Source: Pyrocephalus nanus
Lineage: Eukaryota; Chordata; Aves; Passeriformes; Tyrannidae
Direction of reading: 5' to 3'
DNA length: 64,000 nt
Assembly (NCBI GenBank): GCA_038380795.1
Contig: CM076268.1
Location: 25,801,501-25,865,500, forward strand
The translations under genes were made by a program, and so were the position numbers. Shown here one piece after another: positions 1 to 11,322 of this stretch; position 1 is the first letter of the stretch, and every line of letters starts with the position of its first letter. The notes beneath the pieces were generated by a model. The model had not been told where the DNA came from. It did not search any database and worked only from the letters and a program-made list of their open reading frames with translations.

Positions 1-242
1 TTTATTTCCAGATGCCTTCAGAGTATCAAAAAAATTTTCCCAGAATAAAATCTGCAAGGTTTTTAGTGAAGTCTAGGAGTTCCAGCTAGAGAAATAGTTG
101 GAATATGAAAGCAGTTCAGCAAACCACAGTGCAAGCTCCTGGGTGCTTTGTCCCCAGAAGTTTCTCCCAGGAACAATTTTTTTCCTCCAAATCCATGATT
201 TCTTATTAAAAGTTTAAGATTTCAACAAACTGATATTTTCTG

Positions 243-245
<3 letters not shown>

Positions 246-285
<40 letters not shown>
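246..285 (+). repeat. Perfect 40-A homopolymer
   Basis: Forty uninterrupted A residues follow TGATT. No AATAAA lies within 40 bases upstream and no target-site duplication was seen by eye. It may be the tail of a retroposed copy or an expanded slippage tract. Its purity suggests recent origin, because old tails in this window are interrupted. Confidence 0.9.
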
Positions 286-287
<2 letters not shown>

Positions 288-2750
288 GAAGCCGCAAAAC
301 TTCCAGTTCTTGTGTTGGTGTACTTTTTCATGTTTCTGGGATATGCAGATGTCACTTGCTGGCTCCTTACTTATTTTTCAGTTGCTGAAGGATTTGGAAG
401 GCAACAAAGTTACTTGATTTGATATGAACTCCAAACTTTTGTTTTGTAGGACGTTCAGTGGATCTGTTTCAATGGAAATAGTTACAGCTGTAGGCCAAGG
501 AACCAGCTTGTGAGAGCAAAGCCATGTGAGTTGACAGAGAGCCCTGATTTATTCCACATGCTCTGCACAGTGGGGTGTCTAAGGGCTTGTCCAGGGTGCA
601 GTGAATCCAGCTCTTAACCAGTTTGGCCGGGAAAAGACAATAGTTCAGGCGTGTGGTTGGCGATAAAAGCCATCTCAGACACTGAACAAACTTTCAGAAA
701 ATTATTGTGAACTTCAGGCTCCTGTGGGTACCCAAAATAAATAGTGGTACAGGGGTATGTTGGTTTAAGAGCAGTGCTGCAGCAAAGGATTACTTCAAAA
801 TACTTGGATTGAGAAAACATCTTCCTTGTTCATGCTCTGCTGGCATTTCTGTGGCCTGTGGGGCTTCTTCACCACCTCCACCTGTTTTCCAGGGAGCAGA
901 CTTCTCAGCTGCCCCCTGGTCATCTTTGCTTTGTTGTCACCTGCATTTCTCTGTCCCTTTAAGCATCTGCTAAAAGAAAACATTTTTCCTCCTCCATCTT
1001 GTTTTTCCTTTCATTTCTTGCTAATAATGACTAGAACACTTGGAAACAACATCTTGGAAAAGTACCAAAATAGCCAGGAGCGTTGAAGTCTAGTTGATTT
1101 AAATTAATCTGTGCAATTCTGCTGTAAATTGAATCAAATATATAAAAAATCAAATATATAAAAGAAAAAGGCAGAAAAAAGGGAGGTGGGGGCAAGGGGA
1201 GGTTCTGTAGAGGGTGGTAAGAAAGGGAGAGGAGTTGAAGTACATCTGACTTGGATTCCAGAATTTCACACCTGGAATCTAAATTTTTCTGACTTCCAAT
1301 ACGTACATCTGCACTGCAGCTCTGGTGATTTGTAGTACACAGCATTTCCTTGGCAACCTATTTCATGCACCTGTGTTACTTAGCCATAATAAAAAGGATT
1401 TTTCTTTTCCTCTCTGTGATCGTACATTTACAGAAAGCATTATCACTTCAGTGAAATTCAGATATTTTTGGTATGACTGTATCAGATATGAAGTGGTCTG
1501 GGACCACTCAGAAACCTATCCCGACAAAACATCCCTGGGGTGGTACAGTATCAACAGAAAAACAGCTCTACTGAAGTCTCTCCATAAAACTGGTCATGGT
1601 TTCTTAGGCAACAATTTTCAAACGTGGTGAGACTTGGCTCTGCCCCAAGCTGCTGAACTTTCTGATTTTCCAGTTCATTCAATAAAAAACTCACAATTTA
1701 GTGGCCACATGTTTGATTAGGACTGATGTTGTGTGTAAAAACAGACAGTAAGTAGAATCCAGAGCAGGATATCCCATGAGATTTCTTCCAGGGCTGAGGT
1801 TGTTCCTTTAGCCTCAGGTTTTTGTTTGATAAAGAAATTTGTCCCAGGATGGGAGGAATTCCTTAGGCCTGCAGACACCTGACTCAGCCCTGCTGCTGCA
1901 TGCTGGAATTAAGGAAACCATAAGGGCTTATATTTGTTGCATGACTCATGCTTTTTTATTCCCATTTCCCAGCAAGGGCAAGCATAATGATTTTCTTTTC
2001 TGGAGATGCCTTTCAGAGTGGGGAGGAAAATGGTAATATTTGCACTTATGTAACTTTTCTCTTTTTCTCCATTTTTTGCAATAAATACAATGAAAAATTG
2101 CACTATTTATTTTCTCTGAGACAGCTGTATATAATTTTTTCCCTGTGAAAAGTCAAGTCTGAAAAAGTGAGATTGGAAAATGGAACAACATTTCTATGTA
2201 TCTAACCCTCCAAAGTCAAAGCTTTATGCTCTCTGAAGAACTCTCATTACTAGCCTTATCAAAAGATCACAATGTGTATTGATGCCTAAAATTCAAAAGA
2301 AATAGAAATGCATTTGTATTGGAACTTGACATGATATGAAAAGGTGCATTTGAAGACTGTGAAGAAATGAGGTTTAGTCATAGAGTACATACATACCCTG
2401 GTCTTTGAAAAATGCCTTTCACTCTTACTTCTTTTGCCTATAGCTTCTATAGAACCTTGATAAGTTAACAGAATTAGTTTCAACAACTAAACCCAAAATC
2501 TCATGAGGTAAGCACACAAAGCTGGCCGTTAGAAAAATAATCTGAACCCTAATATCCTTTTTTGCCTTTTAGGTAATGAAACATGAAGGTTTCATGTTTT
2601 CAAGATCTTGTCCATAGCATGACAATTTTCACATGAACAAATTATTCTGGTTATTTAAAAAAACACTGACAAAGCCCCAAGGGCTTCATAACAACTAAAA
2701 CGAAATACTAAATTGATGATTCCAAAAACTAATTTGAACATTTAAATTTA

Positions 2751-2825
2751 TTTTTTTTTTTTGTCGTTGGTAAAGGTAAAAAAGGCATTGAAAGAAAATT
2801 TATTCAGGCTTTTTTTTTTTTTTTT
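2751..2825 (+). repeat. Paired T homopolymers
   Basis: A run of 12 T (2751-2762) and a run of 16 T (2810-2825) lie 47 bases apart. They read as simple slippage tracts. No flanking element is recognised. Confidence 0.8.
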
Positions 2826-3651
2826 CAAATATTACTTGGAGGGTAATTATGAAGACTTGTTTTTCCTTATCGTCTCTCTCTGTCTTAAATATAATATATA
2901 AATGCTGGGCTAATGTATAATTGTTAAAATTGCTCAGTTGTATTCAATAAAGGCAGTAAAGTGGATTAGTTTTTGAGGCAGAATAGCGCTAATGCTTTAA
3001 ATACTGTAGAAAAATGTGATTTACTAATACCAATTTTTTATTTTTACTGTGATGGAGTGACTCTGGGCCAGATACTCTTACATAAACTCTTTATGATAAA
3101 GAAACACTAAAAGTAACCTAAGACTTTCCTACCTCTGTGCCTCTGCGTACAAAAATTGGTACAAAAGTTTATAAGAGATGAACAAAATTTTAGCTTTCAA
3201 TAGTACTCATGGAGATTAGGAAAAGAAACTGCAGTTTATCTTATCTGGCACTGTCATGTCTTTAGCAAAGGTACCTTAGGAGTTTGCATGAAAGATGGCA
3301 AAGAGTCAGGAAATAAATTTGAATCTATGTATACCAACAGTAAGGGATTTCTGAAAACACTTGATGTATTCAAGGTGCAATGTCTTGTAGGAACAGTCTT
3401 GCCAGTACTCCCAAAAGACAGAAGTGTTTATGAGAGGTATGGATGAAAAACATAGTGCTGTTCACAATTATTTTTATGCAGCTTATCAGGGATTTATGCT
3501 GCCTGGCATCTTTTCAAGACAGGATGCCTTTGTGTTATAAGAGCTGGGCAGCAGTGCAGGGCAGTAGTGCTTTCCGGTCTATTTTTAGCTGTATTAAATC
3601 TCAAGCAATAATCCAAAATGATGAATTTATGGAAATGGATTTGCTTCCAAA

Positions 3652-3715
3652 ATTTCTTTCTTTTCCTTTCTGCTTCCCCTATTCTCTCATCTCCCTTTCC
3701 CCTCTGCTCTCCCAG
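3652..3715 (+). other. Long polypyrimidine tract with acceptor
   Basis: About 60 bases are almost all C and T and end in CTCTCCCAG, an excellent 3' splice-site context on the plus strand. The bases that follow have stops in every frame and the next GT is weak. If used, the exon is noncoding; otherwise this is a decoy acceptor or a polypyrimidine-binding site. Confidence 0.4.
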
Positions 3716-6189
3716 TGTTTGATATCAGCATTTTTAGAGCCCAGTTAATTAGTATTTGGTGAATGTAGCCAGAGTACATATTGCATAATTTTATATGAAG
3801 GATTTCCTTTAGATATTTTTATTGTCTGCTATTGCAAAGACAGAAAATGGTCCCAAATGTTGCATTCTTTTTACTCTGCTCTCCAAATCGTTCTGTGTAA
3901 CATATGCAGAATCAAAGTTTCTTTCATTGTTTTCTAGGTGGGTAGTCAGCACTTTTCAGCTTAGTTATCACATCAAAAGTAGATGAAGCACTAGAGCATG
4001 TGAAAATAATTTCAAGGAAGGATACTATTCTGTTCAGTGGTTTGTCTAAATTATAGATTAAATTTTCCCTTCAAGAGACAGAGGTATGTCTCAAAATTTT
4101 AGGCTATAATTTATTTTGTCTTTTTCCTCCGACAGTAACGATTATATATTGATCATTTTCTGCCTGACATAAAGAGACTCTTTGCTGAAATATATGAAAA
4201 AAGTGTTTTAGTCTTGGCAAACCCTGTAATTTTAGCAGAATAAAAAGTCATCGTGTTTATTAATCCCCTAGTATTCAAGGACAGGGAGTGTTTGTGCAGC
4301 AAAGGGCACTTTGCACAGACTCAAACTGTACACTCTGTCTTATCATTTACCCTGTGATAAAGCAAAAGTCCCACAATAGGAAAAAGATCTAAAACCAAAA
4401 GAGAAACAAACAGTACCAGTTAAGTGGACACTGAAACACAGCTGCTGTGCTTTCCCTAAGAAACACCAGCAATAATATAATAGTTAGTAGTGTATGTTCA
4501 GCCACTTAAAGTGGGCTTGGAATTTGACTAAATCTTTTTGAAAGGACAATAATGTTGTGTTGCTACGTTGAAAGCAAAGCAACTAGGTTAAACATCTGAA
4601 AAGGGAGCCTCCCCTTTGACTTAGGCTTTAGCATCTTAACGTGCTTTCTCAAACTCATCACAAAGTAGACTGAGATATGGCTTGTAATTTGATATAGCTG
4701 ATTGAATTACGAATTTTTGATCATGATGAGGTGAGTTCTTAGATGCAACAATTAAGAGAAGCACCTCTGAGTGGGATGAGTAGAGAAGATGAGAATATGG
4801 CTTTTGTCACTTTTCCCTTCACATTAGGTATCTATTAGAAAAAACAGAGGAAAGGCACTGAAAAATTGCCTACAAGAGAAATTTGTATCACAGAGAAATC
4901 TTATGCTTCACAGAAAACCTGTTCTTCCTTTTATTGATGATTAATTTCCCAGCAGAACAGCAGTGAAGAGGGTCAAAAGAATGGGGTTTTAAACCAAATC
5001 CTTTTCTAAATTTTTTAACAGCAGTAAATGGATAATTTATCTGTATTTTTAACATCCCACATTGTGTTTTAACGTCCTCCATGTGTTTCACCATGTAAAC
5101 CAAGGATGTGGATGCATAAGCTTGGACTGCTACACTGCCTGCAGTTGTAGAAACAATTCACTTTTCAAATTCAGCAGCTCTTTCCCTTGTCCTCTGGTGT
5201 GTCAAAACAGGAGTAGTTAATAGGAACAGTAATGGGAAATGCTGTATGTCCATGCTGCTTCCTCAGTAGCCTTCATTTATCAGAGGTTCTCACAACAGGG
5301 AGATAACAGACACAGCATGATAGAGAATAGACAGAATCTCGTGAGGTAAAAATCTTGATTTGCAGTTTTCTCTCTATGAATTATGAGTGTGTGCAAAAAT
5401 GATCAAATACTATTCCACCCAGTTGGGAAAGGGAAGAAAGAGAGAAGGAAAACAGGCAGAGTGTGCACATGACATGTCTATGATGGTGTGTAACAAATAA
5501 ACCCTATGCCTGTGAATAGATCTTTCATTCTTCAGGTCTGTGGTGGGCTGAGAAGGAGAATGACAGGCAGCGTGTCCTGAATCACCTCATAGCAGTGCAC
5601 AGTAGTACTTAGGAATAAAGATTTCTTAACAACTCTGTTTTAGTAAACACCACAAGCAAGGATGACTTGCTTTACAAGTAAATTGCATGAAATTTGAGTC
5701 TAACCAGCACAGAAATTGTTCATGAAAGTATACTAAATGCCAAGGACTGTAAATTCGTGTCAAAAACAAAATTGCTTGCATTACGGAGAGAGAAGCATGA
5801 CACAGTTGTAAACAGTGTGGAGAGGCAAGAAAATTGGAAAACTGGGACACTCTGCTCAAGGTGTGAAAATTACATAAGTACAAATACCATCCACTACTTG
5901 TAAAGTGAATGTAACTGCTTTCTTTTCACTTTGCTAATTGCTTTAGAGGAGCCTTGATGTTGCAGCTGTGGCAGAAAGTAAATACATGCCTGTTAATACC
6001 TGAGAACTAGGCCTAATTCTTTCAACAAGAAAGACAATTAATCTCTCTGTGCTAGCTGTTCATTTTATATGGTAAATTATATCTTGTATCAACAAGTTAC
6101 TGTTCTCAGGCTATATATTTATCAACACGTGCGTGGTTCATTAACTCCATGAAGGTACAGTCAGAAGCTAAAATAGTCTTGTGTTTTAC

Positions 6190-6335
6190 CTGCTTGTGCA
6201 TTTTCATCCTTTCGTTCCATCCCAGATGAAGTGGATTAATAGCAGGCTCTGCTAGCGGAGGAAATGCAATCTTAACTTTTTGGATAGATTTTTGAAGCAT
6301 GTGTTTCTTCTTGGAGCCCAAAAGTGTCAAATTCA
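6190..6335 (-). CDS. Candidate internal coding exon, gene unknown
   Basis: Read on the minus strand, this 146-base segment follows the acceptor TTTCTCTTCCTGCAG, a clean polypyrimidine tract, and ends at the donor CAG/GTAAAA. It begins with two bases of a split codon and then reads 48 open codons to a codon boundary (phase 1 in, phase 0 out). Near its start the peptide has NLTLLGSKKKHML, in the middle IAFPPLAEPAINP, and at its end HLGWNERMKMHKQ. It is basic and mixed, without low complexity, a signal peptide or a membrane segment. The segment looks more GC-rich than its flanks and its size is typical of a vertebrate exon. I do not recognise the family. No adjoining exon with a matching phase was found nearby with confidence, so the host gene's other exons may lie in long introns or outside the window. 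A chance pseudo-exon remains possible. Confidence 0.5.
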
Positions 6336-7094
6336 CTGCAGGAAGAGAAAGCAGACTATGTTTTTAATGTTCATCCTTCCTTCTAGTTTACATCTAAAAC
6401 TCTCTTAGTGTTATCAAGAGGGTGTAACTTCTACTAATGTAAGTGGGTGTTAACATAAATACATTGCAACAATGTCATGGTACATTTATGCAGGTTAGTT
6501 ATGTTGCATAAACATATAGTTGTCACTTAGCATTAATAGTTTTAATTGTCTTAATTATTTCATTGGTTTCATCCATCACTGGTGATATCACTTAGGGTCA
6601 ACCACTGCAACTTCCCTATCATATGTCATCTGATCTAATTCTTTTTCATTTCCATGACTATAATATTTCCTCTTTTATTTCCATATCTCCAGTTATCTCA
6701 CAGTCTTACCTATTCTTCCCTATCCAGTTAGAAATTAATTAACGAATGCTTATATTGTGTAAGTGCTTTTTAAATTAATATTTACTTTTTTGCTTTTTTT
6801 ATTACTACTTACTAATGTGTACTCAGACAAGGCTGAAGCTGACAGGGAGAAGAGCTAGTTGTTGCATACTAAGAAAATTATTTTGCTCTGAATTTTACTA
6901 ATTTTACATTTAAAACCTTAATGGAAAAAAAGAGAAACTAATTTCAGACAAAGAACATCTACTTACTCTCACACTTCTAGATCTATGATTCCTTTTTGGT
7001 ATCTGCTTGGCAATTAACAGCTGTGAAAATCAGCTCGTGGTAGGCAGGAGCTGATGCAGTAGATTACACTATTTAAAAATTCTGGTCTTGTCAG

Positions 7095-7162
7095 GCAGGG
7101 CCAGGAGCAACGTGACCCAGCTGCCTTTTTGGCAAGAGGAGCTGCTTCCTCCTGGGCCACAG
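7095..7162 (+). other. Weak candidate exon in GC-richer pocket
   Basis: The acceptor TGGTCTTGTCAG precedes 68 bases that end at CACAG/GTAAGA, a near-consensus donor. One frame reads 22 codons (RARSNVTQLPFWQEELL and onward) after a split codon, but a second frame is also open because the pocket is GC-rich. The sequence is clearly more GC-rich than its surroundings. It could be an exon, an old insert or a regulatory patch. Confidence 0.22.
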
Positions 7163-9511
7163 GTAAGAGCTGCGGGTCCTCACACCCCAAGAGAAGATTA
7201 GTTGAGTACAAGTGACACTTAACATTTGTGCTGTGATGAGATTTTTGAAAAGGATTGCATGAAAAAAGTATGAAAAGTTAAATGGAATTAATAAACCGGG
7301 AAGAATTTGCTTCCAAATGAAATCTGTGGATAGCTGTGTGGCCTCAGATCTGTCCATAAATATGACCTCATTTTCCACTTAATATGACACATGTCTTCAG
7401 GTGTTAAGTTTTATTGAAGCAAATTATTCTGTGGAAGTTTTTTTCTTCTCCTAGTCATATAGATTAAAGTCTGCACCCTAACTAGTACATAGTTGTTAAA
7501 TCTTCAGTAAAAAGCCTGTTACGAATTTACCATACAATAATTGTCATACTAAGTTTAAAGTAAAATTTCAATTTAGGATTTTAAAAAAACAGTTTAACAA
7601 ATGAATCATTACTGAAAATATTTTAAAAGAAATGTGAAAGAAAGGTAGATTTCCATTTTCCCTTGCAGTCTGGCAGTCTTCATTGGCAGTCTGTTTTTGC
7701 AGGTCACTGAAGCCCGAATACTGGAGAGCATTTTGCTTCTAACACAGGGTCTAAACCTCTATGAGTTTACGTTATGACCCTTTATCTCCCCTGCCCTCCA
7801 TGGAATGTGAGTATTTGCTGTAGGGGAGCACTTTTCTGGCACCTCAGTATTTTGAAATTGAATGGGATTGGCCACGTTATCTGTCTGTCTGCTCCTCTCA
7901 GTCCCTCACACTTTCCGTCAACTTCCTATTCATACTGACTGGTATCTCCTTTCACATGAAGATTGAGTTAAACTGATTAGAATCAATCATCTGTAATTGA
8001 TGGCTGTTTGATTGTGCTGTTTCTGATGAAACTATTTCTTTAAATATGCCAAATTTTTACTGTAAGCTTCAAGTGAATTATGGCTGCCTTTGTTTAAATG
8101 CAGTTGTTAGCCTGTTTGCTTTTCCAGCTGCTGTTTAAGAAACATTTCTGTTGTGAGTTTGCAGTCCTGCAGGCAAAAGTGCATTGTTTTTCTAGCAATT
8201 TAGAGGATGTTTGATGGAGCATTGCATGACCAGCATTTTAAGGAATATATAGCACTGTGAGAACTTAAGAGTGCTGTATGTGACCCATAGATATTATAGT
8301 AAACTAGAAGCCAAAGTTCTTCTGGGGGATTTAGTAAGCAAATATCCCCTTTAATGAAATAGGATCATTTTTCATACCACTTTTCTTTCCCCTTTGGGAC
8401 CTACTCAGACATCACGCTGTCTCTAAATTATTAAATTAGGTCTTCCTTGATCATCCAAAGGTCATGGTGCCTAATGTGTGTTAATGTGATGGAAGTGTCA
8501 GACACAATTAATTTCAGTAGTAAAACATGGTTTTATAGCCTTAAATGGAATAAATTAAAGTGTGCTGTGGACTGCTGTAGTCGGGGAAATTTCTGCACCA
8601 TTAAGGTTTGATGAGGAAGTTCATGTCCTCTTTAGGTAGGAAGGGGGAGCACTGGGTAGAAGGTGGTATGATATGCTTCACCCCCATGATTGCTATTACT
8701 CCTCATTTGAGAGATTATACATCAAAAAGACATATAAATTCCACTTTCCCTCTCAAGTAAAGCCAGGCACTAGAGTTTTACACTGTTTGCATGTTCTCTT
8801 TGCTGGTATGTTTATGCTGAGAACATTCCAAGGCACATTTTAGGCATCAAAACATCTTTAATCTTGATGCTAAGAAGAGAGCATTCTGTCAGAAACAGAT
8901 CTGTTTCTATACAGCTTGCTATGGAATTTCAAACTTCTGCCATGAAAAATTCAGGTATGAATAACTGTGGATGATAGCAGTGGGTAACCCAAGGGGGAGC
9001 AATAAAACTGACTAAATTGGCATGCTCTGTAATCTGTCTAATGGAGCAAGATTTTACAATTAACTGTGACTGTATCCATTTCCTGTCTGCAAGCAGGAGG
9101 AAAAAAACCCCCACACAACCAGATAGCAGCAGATAAGCAGGAGAGAGATGTATCAATTTTAATTGAAACTTCTGGTAGCTTTGCTGTTGAAAGACAAAAA
9201 GCAATGTCTAACTGTGGTAAACGTGATTGATAAATCAAAGACCCACCTATACAAGCCCATTTACATTTGCAGTGCATCCTGAGTTGTTGAAAACTTGCAA
9301 CAACTTTTACAGAAAGAAGTACTTTCAGTAGCAAGAGAGTAAAAATTTTCCTCTATGAAAAGTGATCCTTCTGGGAAAAATATTGCCCTCCTAAGTGGTC
9401 ATTCAGTGTTTTTAATAGTCCTGTATTATTCATGAGGAATCATCTCTCATGAGTTGCGGTTTCAAAATGGATAAATAGGCTTCCCCTTCTCTGAGAAGAC
9501 GGAAGAGACTC

Positions 9512-9537
9512 TTATGTGCAAATCTGTTTGCACATAA
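9512..9537. repeat. Short perfect inverted repeat
   Basis: Arms TTATGTGCAAA and TTTGCACATAA are 11-bp perfect complements around a 4-base loop. It could be a hairpin, a leftover of a DNA-transposon end, or a dimeric site for a bZIP or POU-type factor. No flanking element is recognised. Confidence 0.7.
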
Positions 9538-11200
9538 AAGAACTTGGCCAAATTTGGATGTCTGGCTTTCTCTGACAGAAAAATTCTCTTTGACTGATTG
9601 AACACAAAAATGGAAGCCTTGAATCAAAACCTTCGAATCTGACAGAGTTTGTGAGGAACAAACTCTGTTCTCACTGCAGCTTGATGGTTCTTATTTCAGC
9701 ACCATGCAGTTTTTCAGGGAAAAATGCTGAAATATGACACAAATAATGGGATGCATATTTAGTTCTGAGGCAAAGATGCCTAGAAAAATAGAGAGCAGTA
9801 GACAAATCAGAAGAGTGAGAGTGAAAAAGGCTAAATACCGTAGTTGTCCCTTTGGGAGCAGGTAATCAAATGTATAAATATAAACTCAGAGAGTGCTGAT
9901 TAGGAGATGGAAGTGAAGAATTGATGGAAGGGAAGATAAAATTTAGGATGAGTATCAAATTGAACTTGACCATAGATGTCAATATTGCCATGAACTGCAG
10001 TGTTCTAGTATATAAACAGAAGAACTTGGTGTAGGTGGGCTGTTCCACAGTGGTTAAAGAGCACTGGAAAACCTCTGCTTTGGTTTCTGTACTTTTAAAA
10101 GTAAGGCAGGTGACTGCTTCAGCAACAAAGAAAATCAAACCTGAAAGATCTAATCAAAGTAACAAAAGCCCTTTTCCTCTTACTTCTGTAAAGAATGCCT
10201 TGCACACTACTGCCATCATATAAAGTTAGAAAACAAGACATCTGAAGTCAACCAGTAGTCTGAGTTCATGCTGTGTAAAAAAGACTGTTTATTTCTTTTT
10301 CATCCACAAAGGAATGAAGCTCCAGAAACGGTGGAGGAGCCCCCTGCTTTCCGTGAAGCTTTTAGAATATTCAGTTCTAACTTTTAGCTTCTAGTTACAG
10401 TAAAAAAGCAATCTGAATATAGAACAAACAAAAAGGTCACACTACACTGGCAACAAGGACATTAAGCAAGACTTTCCAAAGCGATCAGTAACAGCAGATG
10501 TTGGAGGCAAATCTTTCATAATATCAACAGCAAGATTCATTCTTTCACAAAACCAGAATTTGCGAAGATTGAGCTTCTTTTCAAGGCACTTTAAACCATT
10601 TGCTTATAGATGGGATATTCTTTATTGTGGAAAACCTTGACTCTGCATTTTGACTGAGAAATACAGAATGCTAGTCCTGGTGGGATAGTTATCTCCAAAT
10701 GATCGGGTAGATCTCACTAGATATCTCCTGTTTTGTGGGTTTGGATTTTGTGGGGTTTCTTCCTAATGTTGATACTAAATGTATTTTTGAAAAACAAAAA
10801 TAAAAAGGCCTATGCAAATCACAATAAAGCCTTTAATCTACCAAAGTGCTTCAGCAACTAAGGATCTCATTGGTTTTAATATGTTAATTGCAGGATTTCA
10901 AGATAAGTATGTGCATGTTAGAGATGTTATCTGAACTGATTTATTGTTAGAGCCATTTAATTTCAGTGCTGTAGGGTGGTGGGGCTTGCCATAATTTTAG
11001 TTTTTCTGTTCTAAATTTTTTAATTTAAAGCTGTGAAATGCTTAGTTAAGAAAGGATTACAAGCTACAGAGTAGAAAACGTCATGTTGGTGATCACCCTT
11101 TGTTTATGACAGGAGGAGTTATAGGCAGTCCTTCCTGCATACCTCAAAGGATTTGATTTTGTTTTCCTACTGAGTTAGCACATATTCTGATCACCTCTGT

Positions 11201-11322
11201 TTTTCTAAGCAGAGAAATCAAGGCACAGTGTGTGTAAACAATTTGTCCACACCCTGTGGGATGACACTAGCAGGCCTGGGAATTCAGTCACTGTCTGAAT
11301 CCAGCCTGCACACAACTAGCCC
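11201..11322 (-). mobile_element. MIR/CORE-SINE-like fragment, antisense
   Basis: The plus strand reads GAAATCAAGGCACAG, then AACAATTTGTCCACA, CACTAGCAGGCCTGGGAATT and CACAACTAG. This is the order seen in the antisense strand of amniote MIR-type SINEs, where AAACTGAGGCACAGAG, GACTTGCCCAAGGTCACA, GCTGGGAAT and AACCACTAG follow one another. The fragment covers the central core and the tRNA-derived head. It is old and diverged. Confidence 0.65.

Larger units (their letters stand above)
1..6189. other. Noncoding AT-rich block
   Basis: No gene is supported here. The open frames are short, lack splice support and overlap on both strands. The block holds a 40-A tract, two T tracts near 2.75-2.83 kb, a long polypyrimidine tract ending in CCAG at 3715, and two junctions (2572 and 3937) where a good acceptor abuts a donor with no exon between. 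It is probably intron or intergenic sequence. Confidence 0.6.
6336..11200. other. Noncoding block
   Basis: No gene is supported. The block contains a small GC-richer pocket near 7.08-7.19 kb with a plus-strand donor, and an inverted repeat at 9512-9537. The rest is ordinary AT-rich intron or intergenic sequence with no recognisable repeat. Confidence 0.55.

Noticed and set aside
450..613. Open segment after TTTTGTTTTGTAG starting DVQWICFNGNSYSC, vaguely like a C-type lectin exon
   Set aside because: Cysteine spacing does not fit the lectin fold, the donor is mid-frame and weakly placed, and there are no partner exons.
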